Assembly: GCF_018383905.1 (NCBI RefSeq)
Contig: NZ_JAGYWA010000004.1
Span: 248,001-312,000 of the forward strand
Length of the DNA stretch: 64,000 bases
Direction: 5' to 3'
From: Flavobacterium branchiicola
GTDB taxonomy: Bacteria > Bacteroidota > Bacteroidia > Flavobacteriales > Flavobacteriaceae
The notes below the pieces were generated by a model. That model was not told where the DNA came from and did no database searches. It saw only the letters and a program-made list of their open reading frames with translations. The translations under genes were made by a program, and so were the position numbers. Shown here piece after piece: positions 49,362 to 57,174 of this stretch; within the stretch, counting starts at the first letter, position 1, and the number at the start of each line of letters is the position of its first letter.

Positions 49362-50807
49362 ATGAATCAGTATTTAAATAAAATTGCATTAATTATCCTG
49401 ATAGTATTTTCGGCGGCAAGCTGTAGTAATTTCCTCGATGTCGTGCCTCAGGATAAAATTTTAGAATCACAAATATTTGAAAATGAAGCCGGAATGCAAA
49501 ATGTACATAACGGACTTTATATGATGCTTGCGTCTGATGAACTTTACGGCAGACAGTTAACAATGGATGCCGTAGATATTTTAGGACAGCAGTACAATAT
49601 GCCAGCATCGCATGCAAAAACTAAAATGGCTCTATACGCTTATGCAGAATCCAATCCGAAAGACGTTTTTACAGGTATTTGGCAAAAAGCTTTTACCACA
49701 ATTCTGTCGGCTAATAAATTTTTGGAAAGTTTGGCAGAACATGATGGAATTGTTTCTCAGGAAAAAGCAAATCTTTTAAAAGGAGAAACTATTGCAATAC
49801 GAGCAATGGTGCATTTTGATATGCTGCGATTATTTGGTCCGGTTTACAAAGTAGATCCTTCTTTGCCTTCAATACCTTATTATGATGCGCCTGTGACATC
49901 AAATAATCCAATTTTGTCGGCAAAAGATGCCATGAGCAAGATTTTGGCAGACCTTGATACAGCATTGGCATTATTAGAAAAAGACCCAATCCTGAAAACA
50001 GGAAGGTATCAGACCACTACAGACTATGATTCAAATCCTTATTATTCTCAAAACAGAGGTATGAGAATGAATTTCCTTGCTGTAAAATGTTTAAAAGCCC
50101 GTGCACTTTTATACGCTGGAGATAAAGTAGGAGCATCGGCAGCAGCAAATGAAATAATTGCTTTTACAAAATCGAACACGCTTTTTCCATGGACTCCATT
50201 TTTGGATGCTACAAATAGCGCAAATCCCGACAGAATTTTTTCTTCTGAAAACTTTTTTGCTTTAAGTGATTACACTTTGTATAAGACACAAGAAGATTTA
50301 TTTGATTCAAAGTTACCGGATGCTTCAATATATGCGCCATTATTAAGCAGATTAAATGCTGTTTTTGAGTCGAATGATAATGACTACCGAAGCTTGCCAA
50401 GCTGGAAGATTCCTGTTGTGGGCGGAAAAACACAAAAAACATTTTTTAAATATGCAGATGTGCCGGAAAGCAAAATGGTATTTCGCTTGCAGATTTCAAT
50501 GTTTAAGCTTTCAGAAATGTACCTAATTGCAGCTGAAACAGCAGCAGTTCCTGCAGATGGCATCGCTTTATTGAATACCCTTCGTTTTAACAGAGGCTTA
50601 CCTAATCTGGCTACTACAGCAGTTTTAGCAACAGAGGTAACAAAAGAATACAGAAAAGAATTTATGGGTGAAGGGCAATTGTTCTTTTATTACAAAAGAA
50701 ATAATACCGCCGCAATTCCGAATGGTTCCATAGCTTCCGGAAATATTACAATGGGACCACTTCAATATGTGGTGCCTTTGCCGGATGCCGAAATCAACTT
50801 TCAATAA
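49362..50807 (+). CDS. SusD/RagB family surface lipoprotein
   Basis: The substrate-capturing lid of the SusC receptor, 481 residues. The lipoprotein signal ends IVFSAASC (Cys21), followed by SNFLDVVPQDKI, typical of SusD proteins. TPR-like helices (IWQKAFTTILSANKFLESL, LKGETIAIRAMVHFDMLRLFG), the MNFLAVKCLKARALLYAGDK block and the KLSEMYLIAAETAA region are family signatures. The C-terminal half (EVTKEYRKEFMGEGQLFFYYKR) is also conserved. It starts 10 bases after susC. RagB-type proteins can bind peptides, and the neighbouring proteases fit that idea. Confidence 0.95.
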   Translation: MNQYLNKIALIILIVFSAASCSNFLDVVPQDKILESQIFENEAGMQNVHNGLYMMLASDELYGRQLTMDAVDILGQQYNMPASHAKTKMALYAYAESNPKDVFTGIWQKAFTTILSANKFLESLAEHDGIVSQEKANLLKGETIAIRAMVHFDMLRLFGPVYKVDPSLPSIPYYDAPVTSNNPILSAKDAMSKILADLDTALALLEKDPILKTGRYQTTTDYDSNPYYSQNRGMRMNFLAVKCLKARALLYAGDKVGASAAANEIIAFTKSNTLFPWTPFLDATNSANPDRIFSSENFFALSDYTLYKTQEDLFDSKLPDASIYAPLLSRLNAVFESNDNDYRSLPSWKIPVVGGKTQKTFFKYADVPESKMVFRLQISMFKLSEMYLIAAETAAVPADGIALLNTLRFNRGLPNLATTAVLATEVTKEYRKEFMGEGQLFFYYKRNNTAAIPNGSIASGNITMGPLQYVVPLPDAEINFQ

Positions 50808-50822
50808 TTTAAAAAGATAAAC

Positions 50823-51596
50823 ATGAAAAAAATATTGATTTTAAGCTTTGCATTTTTATTCTTTTTAGGATTTACTTCATGCAATCAGGAGGAAATAGAG
50901 ACTTATCACGATACCGATAATATCTATTTTTCGCCATCTGTTTTTACAATTCCGGTAAACGGTGCATTGATAACCACAGATAGTACAGGATTTAGTTTTG
51001 CATTAGATAAAGCAGCAATTACAGACCGTATTTATAAAATTCCGATTAGAGTACAGGGAAAAGTAAGTGATGTTGACAGAAAAGTAAAAGTAGCGATTGA
51101 TTCAAAAAGTACAGCCGTAGAAGGAACTCATTTTAAACTTCCGGATAATATTGTGATGCATGCCGGCAAAGCAGTAGATACCATTGAGGTAAAAGTGTTT
51201 AGAACTGCCGATATGAAAACAAATAGCTTTTTACTAGTCTTGAATTTAGAAGAAAACGAATCGTTTACTACTAATATGAAAAGCAAAGTCATTAATTCGC
51301 TTACCAACAAAACGATGAGTCATATTTCATACAAATTAGCATTTGATGATAAAATATCACAACCGCAAGGATGGTTTGCCGGGTTTTTAGGAGTTTTTAC
51401 AGCAAAGAAATTTTTCTTAATGTGCGATTTAATGCATTTAGATCCCAGTATGTTTAATCAGAAATTGGGATCACCAGGATTGTCTATTCCGGATATTCAG
51501 TATTATCAAAACTATATGAAACGCTATTTGGCAGATCAAAAAGCGGCAGGCAATATTATTTATGAAGAGGATGGAAAAGAAATGATCTTTCCTTAA
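50823..51596 (+). CDS. DUF4843-type lipoprotein
   Basis: A 257-residue lipoprotein (signal ending FLGFTSC, Cys20). It has a beta-rich N-terminal domain (NIYFSPSVFTIPVNG, FSFALDKAAITDRIYKIPIR) and a more helical C-terminal half with GWFAGFLGVFTAKKFFLMCD. The order SusC, SusD, then this protein, then a PKD-like lipoprotein is recurrent in Bacteroidota, and this protein matches the DUF4843 type by position and strand pattern. It probably sits at the cell surface with SusCD as an accessory binding protein. Confidence 0.8.
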   Translation: MKKILILSFAFLFFLGFTSCNQEEIETYHDTDNIYFSPSVFTIPVNGALITTDSTGFSFALDKAAITDRIYKIPIRVQGKVSDVDRKVKVAIDSKSTAVEGTHFKLPDNIVMHAGKAVDTIEVKVFRTADMKTNSFLLVLNLEENESFTTNMKSKVINSLTNKTMSHISYKLAFDDKISQPQGWFAGFLGVFTAKKFFLMCDLMHLDPSMFNQKLGSPGLSIPDIQYYQNYMKRYLADQKAAGNIIYEEDGKEMIFP

Positions 51597-51630
51597 AACA
51601 TTCCTTATTTAAACTAAAAAATATAACACG

Positions 51631-53121
51631 ATGTTAAAATATATAAAAATTCATTTAGCACTTTCGGCATTGCTTGTTTTGGTTTTAAGTTGTGCCGATG
51701 ATGAAGGAAATTACGATTATAAAGCGATCAACGAAATCAATGCAACCGGAATAGAAGAAGCGTATACCGCTTATACGGGTGAGAAACTAAAAATTGAACC
51801 AAATTTAAATGCGACTTTAGATGATAATACAGATCCCGACCGCTATACTTATGAGTGGGTGGCTGTTAATCCGGTAAAACTTGTAATGGAATCTAAAACA
51901 GTTCTGGCGACAAGCAAAAATTTTGATTCAGAATTAAAGTTACCACCTGCAAAATATACTATTTATTACACTGTAAAAGATAAAGTTACCGGAGTAACCT
52001 GGCAGCATAAGCCTTTTACCCTGAATGTCGTTTCTGCTATTTATGAAGGCTGGATGATTATTGGTGACGCAGATGGAAAACCACGTCTCGATATGATATC
52101 AATTCTTCCTGGTGTCCCAGCTCCGCGTATTATTACAGATGTATTAGATGCAGCAGGTTCAAATCTTAAGTTAGCAGGAAAAGCAGTAGATGTAGAATGT
52201 TTTAATCAGCCTTTATCATCATCATTAATTTATGGAGTTTATGTAACCACAACAGAAAATGGAACAGCGAGATTAGATCCTGATTCTTTTGGATGGACGA
52301 TAACGCAAAATTTAGCCTATGAAACCGTAGGAGGATCGCTGCCTACAAATTTTGGAGTCGATTTTATGAAATCGGCTAACAGTGGAGAAAATCTGATTTA
52401 TAGCAAAGGAGATATCTACTATTTTTATCGAGTAGTGCAGATAAAATACGGTCTGCCTCAAAATAAACTAGAGACTGAAACCAAAACTTTTTATGCAGCA
52501 CCATTTATAGCAGAGAATGGAGGTTCGCTGGGAACACCTGTTTTTTATGATCAGACAGCCAGACGTTTTGTAAGATACTCTACATCAAAAGGAAGCTGTT
52601 CGTCAATGCCTCCTGCTGCAGATTCAGAGGTATCTTTAGATTGGAACAACACCAATTCTGATTTGGTTTACATGACAACTTCTGCGTTTAATCAAGGGGA
52701 GAATTTTGCTGTACTGAAGAATTTAGCCACAGGAAAATTTAACTTGCTTCGTTTTACCAAAGCTTTGGCACAAACTTATTACAAACCAATTTTGAATGCA
52801 CCTGATTTTGATAAAGCAACAAAATTTGCAGTCAGCCCCGATTCAGGATATTTGTTTTATGCAGTTGGAGGCAAATTATATGAGTATGATAACGGAACTC
52901 AAACGGCTAAATTAATGCTGGACAAAGGAGCAGAAGAAATCACGTATATCAATTTCAATCAAAGAGCTACAAATAAATCCAAATATTTAATTATTGGAAG
53001 TTACGGAACTACAGGAAAGTTAGAACTGTATGAAGTTCCTCCGGTAAATGGTAATTTAATTTTAGTAAACAAATACGAAGGTTTATGCAAAATTGTTGAT
53101 GTTGCATACCGCGGGAGATAA
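51631..53121 (+). CDS. PKD-like family surface lipoprotein
   Basis: A 496-residue lipoprotein (signal ending LVLVLSC, Cys21, then ADDEGNYDY). The opening DDEGNYDYKAINEI and the Ig/PKD-like strands up to about residue 130 (YTYEWVAVNP, YTIYYTVKDKVTGVTWQ) match the PKD-like family found beside DUF4843 and SusD genes. The rest reads like a beta-propeller-style domain with repeated FDKATKFAVSPDSGYLFYAV and YEYDNGTQTAKLML segments. It is likely a surface-exposed binding component of the SusCD complex. A stem-loop follows before the thioredoxin-type genes. Confidence 0.82.
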   Translation: MLKYIKIHLALSALLVLVLSCADDEGNYDYKAINEINATGIEEAYTAYTGEKLKIEPNLNATLDDNTDPDRYTYEWVAVNPVKLVMESKTVLATSKNFDSELKLPPAKYTIYYTVKDKVTGVTWQHKPFTLNVVSAIYEGWMIIGDADGKPRLDMISILPGVPAPRIITDVLDAAGSNLKLAGKAVDVECFNQPLSSSLIYGVYVTTTENGTARLDPDSFGWTITQNLAYETVGGSLPTNFGVDFMKSANSGENLIYSKGDIYYFYRVVQIKYGLPQNKLETETKTFYAAPFIAENGGSLGTPVFYDQTARRFVRYSTSKGSCSSMPPAADSEVSLDWNNTNSDLVYMTTSAFNQGENFAVLKNLATGKFNLLRFTKALAQTYYKPILNAPDFDKATKFAVSPDSGYLFYAVGGKLYEYDNGTQTAKLMLDKGAEEITYINFNQRATNKSKYLIIGSYGTTGKLELYEVPPVNGNLILVNKYEGLCKIVDVAYRGR

Positions 53122-53140
53122 TTAAAAATCTTAAACAAAG

Positions 53141-53175
53141 CCGAATGAAGAACGAAACTTCATTCTTCATTCGGT
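53141..53175 (+). promoter_or_regulatory. Stem-loop within the operon
   Basis: CCGAATGAAGAA (53141-53152) and TTCTTCATTCGG (53164-53175) make a 12-bp perfect stem with an 11-base loop. It lacks a T run (GTTCTTAAAA follows), so it is more likely an RNA-processing or stability element between the receptor genes and the protease/redox genes than a full terminator. Confidence 0.6.
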
Positions 53176-53193
53176 TCTTAAAAACCACATTTT

Positions 53194-54069
53194 ATGAAAC
53201 GTTTTTTTAAAATCGCAAGTGCAGTTTTGCTGCTTGCCTGTCCTTCTATTGCCTTAAAAGCACAAACTCAATCGACTGATGAAAGTTGGGAACAAGCCAA
53301 AAAACAGGCACAAACAGAGAAGAAATTAATCTTTGTCGATTTGTATTTTACAGGTTGTATGCCGTGCGCACAAATGGACAAAGAAGTATTTCCGGATCCG
53401 AAAGTTGCCGCTATTTTGGGCGCTGATTTTGTCACTTTTAAATCCGACATTCTAAAAGAAGAAATCGGTAAAAAATTATGCATGAAATACGGCGTTACCG
53501 GATTTCCGACTTTTTTGGTAATGAATTCCGAAGGGAAAATTATTGATGTAGAATCCGGCTTTCAAAGTGTAGAACAATTAACAGCACTTTTGCAAAAATC
53601 GAAAGAAAATGCAAAAAAAGGAATCCTGAAAAAATACAGCGCCAAAGACGAAGTGTATCCGGATTTCTATAGAGAAGCCTATTTAAACGGAAAAAGAAAT
53701 GTTCCGTTTGAAACTGTTGATGCTTATTTAAAAGCACAGCCATCGTTAACAGCAGAAGTTCCGTTTGTGATTATCACCGGTTTACGAATTGGCCGTCAAT
53801 ACGATGAGTTTTATTTAAAAAATGCCAAACAGCTTTACAAAGATTACGGTTCATCAAGCGTAAATATGCATGTTTTTACTATTCTGCAACGCAAGAAAAA
53901 AGAATTTGAAAAAACAAATGATTTAGCTGGTTTCAAAAAACTTCTGGACGAAATGAAACCTCTATATTCTACAGAAGAGTGGACAAAATTCGAGCGTATT
54001 TTACTAAAAGATTTTGGTGTAGAAAAGGTCGTTACCAAAAATCCAAATACTGAAAAAGTAGTAAAATGA
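53194..54069 (+). CDS. Exported thioredoxin-fold protein
   Basis: A 291-residue protein with a cleavable signal (FFKIASAVLLLACPSIALKAQ). The thioredoxin domain begins SWEQAKKQAQTEKKLIFVDL and has the active-site motif YFTGCMPCAQM (Cys55, Cys58) and GVTGFPTFLVMNSEGK with the cis-proline. The C-terminal 150 residues are helical and not recognisable. It overlaps the next gene by four bases (ATGA at 54066-54069), so the two are translationally coupled. It may reduce disulfides in imported substrate or in partner proteins. Confidence 0.88.
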   Translation: MKRFFKIASAVLLLACPSIALKAQTQSTDESWEQAKKQAQTEKKLIFVDLYFTGCMPCAQMDKEVFPDPKVAAILGADFVTFKSDILKEEIGKKLCMKYGVTGFPTFLVMNSEGKIIDVESGFQSVEQLTALLQKSKENAKKGILKKYSAKDEVYPDFYREAYLNGKRNVPFETVDAYLKAQPSLTAEVPFVIITGLRIGRQYDEFYLKNAKQLYKDYGSSSVNMHVFTILQRKKKEFEKTNDLAGFKKLLDEMKPLYSTEEWTKFERILLKDFGVEKVVTKNPNTEKVVK

Positions 54070-55541
54070 AAAAAATAATGATCTTGTCGCTGCTGTTTTT
54101 TATCTGTTTAGTAAATGGACAGAAAAAAAGTACGGTACAGACAATCAAAGCATTTGAACAAGCTTTTCAGCAGAAAAATTACAGCAGTTTAAAAGATCTT
54201 TTGGCACCGGAATTTACCGTTGGAGTAGGAGATTCCTCTTCAAACGAATTTTATCTGAACGGAATTTTCAATGCTTTCCCAGCTTTAGATTCTATTCAGA
54301 TTGGGAAATCAATGACCATGAAAAATGAAACTTTTACTTCTGTAGATTTTCACTTTAAAGGGAAAGAAAAAAAGCCGTCACAAATCGTTTTCAATTCAGA
54401 AAATAAAATTTTGTACGTAACCTTTTTTGATGGTTTGTATAAAGTGGATCGAAATGCTGAGGTTAAAAAAATGGCTAGTATTCCGTTTGAAATCATTGAA
54501 AACGGAATCGCCATTAAAATAAAACTCAACAAAGCCAATCGTGAATTTTTAATGCTTTTCGATACAGGCGCAGACGGAATGGCGTTGAATCCGGACAGCG
54601 CGTACAAAGCGGGAGTTGTAGTTACCAAAACTAAGTCGGCTTCTGTGGTTGGTGGAAGTCAGCAAGTGCAGTATTCAGCAGACAATACGATTTATATTGG
54701 CGATCAGGTGCTGAAAAATCAGGGGTTGGTTATTTTTCCAAAACACAGTGTTTACGATGGCTTATTTGGTGCCAATTTGCTTCGCAATTTTATTACGTCG
54801 GTCAACTTTGATACGATGACAATTGATTTGTACAATTTCGGAAATTTTAATTATTGGGAAAAAGCAAAGCCATTCGTTTTCGATTATAAATCGGGACTTC
54901 CGGTCGTAAAAATGAACCTGACTTTTGAAGATAAAAAAACAGTCGAAGGCAGTTTCACTTTTGATACCGGAGCAGGTTACGATCTTATCGCTTACGGACC
55001 TTTCAACCATAAAAATAATCTGGAGGCAAGTTTAAAAACCGAATACAACTCTGTTAATTTCAGTTTAGGTAAACAAACTAAAATTGTTGGTGGTGCGATT
55101 CCAAATGTGGCAATTAACGGAAATAATTTTCCGAACATAACCATTGCTTTACAGGAATATGACGAAGCCAATAAAAACTGGGCTTTCGCCGATGGATCTT
55201 TGGGAATCGATTTAATAAAGCGTTTCAATTTTACGATCGATCTTTTGCATAAAACGGTCTATCTGGAACCCAATAAAAGCTTCAATAAAAGACCGTCTTT
55301 TTATCTCAGCGGACTTGATTTAGATTTTGATGACAATCAAAACTTAGTGATAAAACGAGTGATCGATCAGCAGAACAAAGAGTTGCAGCAAGTAAAACCA
55401 GGAGCTAAAATCACTCAAATAAATGATTTTGAATCTAAAGATTTACTGAAACCGGAAAATCTTAAAAAGCTGAAAGAATCAAAAGAAGCCAAAGATTTTA
55501 TCATCGAGCAAGGCGATCAATCGATGCGTATTTCAATTTAA
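54066..55541 (+). CDS. Retropepsin-like aspartyl protease with two DTG motifs and a C-terminal PDZ-like domain
   Basis: A 491-residue exported protein (signal MKKIMILSLLFFICLVNGQ). An N-terminal NTF2-like segment (about 25-120, KAFEQAFQQKNYSSLKDLLA) precedes two aspartyl-protease halves, FLMLFDTGADGMALN (Asp166) and GSFTFDTGAGYDLIAYG (Asp300), so both catalytic aspartates are in one chain. The C-terminal 90 residues look PDZ-like (GLDLDFDDNQNLVIKRV, VKPGAKITQIND). It is coupled to the thioredoxin-fold gene by the ATGA overlap. Proteolysis of imported or surface-bound protein is the likely task. Confidence 0.85.
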   Translation: MKKIMILSLLFFICLVNGQKKSTVQTIKAFEQAFQQKNYSSLKDLLAPEFTVGVGDSSSNEFYLNGIFNAFPALDSIQIGKSMTMKNETFTSVDFHFKGKEKKPSQIVFNSENKILYVTFFDGLYKVDRNAEVKKMASIPFEIIENGIAIKIKLNKANREFLMLFDTGADGMALNPDSAYKAGVVVTKTKSASVVGGSQQVQYSADNTIYIGDQVLKNQGLVIFPKHSVYDGLFGANLLRNFITSVNFDTMTIDLYNFGNFNYWEKAKPFVFDYKSGLPVVKMNLTFEDKKTVEGSFTFDTGAGYDLIAYGPFNHKNNLEASLKTEYNSVNFSLGKQTKIVGGAIPNVAINGNNFPNITIALQEYDEANKNWAFADGSLGIDLIKRFNFTIDLLHKTVYLEPNKSFNKRPSFYLSGLDLDFDDNQNLVIKRVIDQQNKELQQVKPGAKITQINDFESKDLLKPENLKKLKESKEAKDFIIEQGDQSMRISI

Positions 55542-55566
55542 AACAATCAAAAAACAAATAACTATC

Positions 55567-56949
55567 ATGAAAAAACACTTTTTTTATTTCATTTTAACCT
55601 TCCTTACGGTTCAAATGAGTTTTGCAGCCAGCATTTCTGAATATGCTGTAATTAAAGGAACAATTTCAATTCCTGATTTTCAGGCCAAAGAAGTTACGCT
55701 TTATAGCGTTGAAGAAGGAAAGCCAGCGGTTGCTGCAACTGCTAAAGTCAATACACTCGGGGAATTTGGCTTTATGATACCAGTTTCAGCGTCTGGCTTC
55801 TATTATGTTGATTACGGACAATTTAAAGGCAGAAACCAATTAATTCGTTTGTACTTAGAATCAAAATTAGATATCAATCTTCTTATTAATAAAGAACATT
55901 ACGTTTTGAGCGGAAAAAATGTAGGACAGAATGTTCTGGTTCAAAAAGCAAACGAAATTTACAATGAGTTTGCCCCGTTTTCAAGACTGGGAACTAATAT
56001 TACGTACGTAGATTTTTATCCTTGGATTGACAAAGGCGTGGCAAAAGCAGATGAATTTTCAAAATCAATCAAAACTAAAGACGCAGCATTTAATAAATTA
56101 TTAAAATTGGCCGTAGCGACCGATGTTGAAGAATTGACTTATACTTTTTTCAGAATGCCAAGAAGTGCATTTCCGGATAAAGATGATCGTCCGGCAATTA
56201 TAAAAACCTGGGAAACCGACAAAAAATTTACAGATCCTGATTTATTAAAAGTTGCAAATGGTTTATCTTTAATGTCAAATTATTTCTTTTACATAAGCAT
56301 GAATAGCGCAGCGCCTGCAAGACGTTTAGATATTGCAGAAGCGACAACTCATATTACAGATCCGGCATTAAAAGACGTTTATCTTCGTGATGCGGTTGCC
56401 ACTTCAAGAATGAAAATTGAAGAGTACGAAAAAATTGCTCCAAGTATTAAACCGTATATGATTTCTGAAGCAAGTAAATCATTTTTAATCGAATATGAAA
56501 AAGTACTTCATAAAAACGTAGGTCAGAAAGGATTAGATTTTACATATAATGACATTAATGACAAAGCGGTTTCATTTTCAGATTTTAAAGGAAAACTGGT
56601 ATACATCGATTTATGGGCAACCTGGTGCGGACCTTGTAAAGCAGAGATTCCACACATGAAAAAAATTGAAGAAGATTATCACGGAAAAAATATTGTTTTC
56701 GTAAGTCTTTCGTTAGATAAACCAAAAGACGCACAAAAATGGAAAGATTTCGTTACTAAAGAACAATTAAAAGGAATTCAGTTAATGGCAGATAAAGATT
56801 TTAGTTCTGATGTAGCTAAAAATTATGATGTAAATGCTATTCCGAGATTCTTGTTGTTTGATACAAAAGGAAATATTATCAATGCCGATGCTTTACGTCC
56901 GTCAAATCCAGAATTGAGAGAACAACTGGATAAACTATTGAAGAGTTAG
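55567..56949 (+). CDS. TlpA-like thiol-disulfide oxidoreductase
   Basis: A 460-residue exported protein (signal ending VQMSFAA). The first 150 residues are a beta-rich DUF4369-like domain (VIKGTISIPDFQAKEVTLY, SGFYYVDYGQFKGRNQL). A helical middle follows, and then a C-terminal thioredoxin-like domain (about 320-460) with FSDFKGKLVYIDLWATWCGP. The active-site pair is Cys354-Gly-Pro-Cys357, and the cis-proline is in VNAIPRFLLFD. This architecture is common in Bacteroidota. Together with the other thioredoxin proteins here and the DsbD downstream, it forms a periplasmic reducing chain. A palindromic repeat (56979-57145) separates it from the M16 gene. Confidence 0.9.
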   Translation: MKKHFFYFILTFLTVQMSFAASISEYAVIKGTISIPDFQAKEVTLYSVEEGKPAVAATAKVNTLGEFGFMIPVSASGFYYVDYGQFKGRNQLIRLYLESKLDINLLINKEHYVLSGKNVGQNVLVQKANEIYNEFAPFSRLGTNITYVDFYPWIDKGVAKADEFSKSIKTKDAAFNKLLKLAVATDVEELTYTFFRMPRSAFPDKDDRPAIIKTWETDKKFTDPDLLKVANGLSLMSNYFFYISMNSAAPARRLDIAEATTHITDPALKDVYLRDAVATSRMKIEEYEKIAPSIKPYMISEASKSFLIEYEKVLHKNVGQKGLDFTYNDINDKAVSFSDFKGKLVYIDLWATWCGPCKAEIPHMKKIEEDYHGKNIVFVSLSLDKPKDAQKWKDFVTKEQLKGIQLMADKDFSSDVAKNYDVNAIPRFLLFDTKGNIINADALRPSNPELREQLDKLLKS

Positions 56950-56978
56950 AAATAATTAGTTCTAAAAATAAAATATTT

Positions 56979-57145
56979 AACCCGTTGGGTGAAATTATTT
57001 TTTAACACATAGAAACAATAGATTTTAGTTTTAAATAAAAAAAGGCTAAAGAAAAAACTAGTTTTCACACATAGCTATGTTTATTTAAATAAGTGAAACG
57101 CCTTTTATGCAAAATAAAAAGACTATGTCTCTATGTGTTTAAAAT
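56979..57145. mobile_element. MITE-like palindromic element, copy 3
   Basis: The left end AACCCGTTGGGTGAAATT (56979-56996) and about the first 50 bases match the right end of copy 1 almost exactly in inverted orientation. AACACATAG (57004-57012) faces CTATGTGTT (57131-57139), and ACATAGCTATGT lies at 57069-57080. The right terminal repeat has decayed. It lies inside the protease/redox gene cluster, so it postdates the assembly of that operon and may affect expression of the M16 gene. Confidence 0.7.
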
Positions 57146-57174
57146 ATTTATCACAGTAAAAAAAAAAGAAAACT

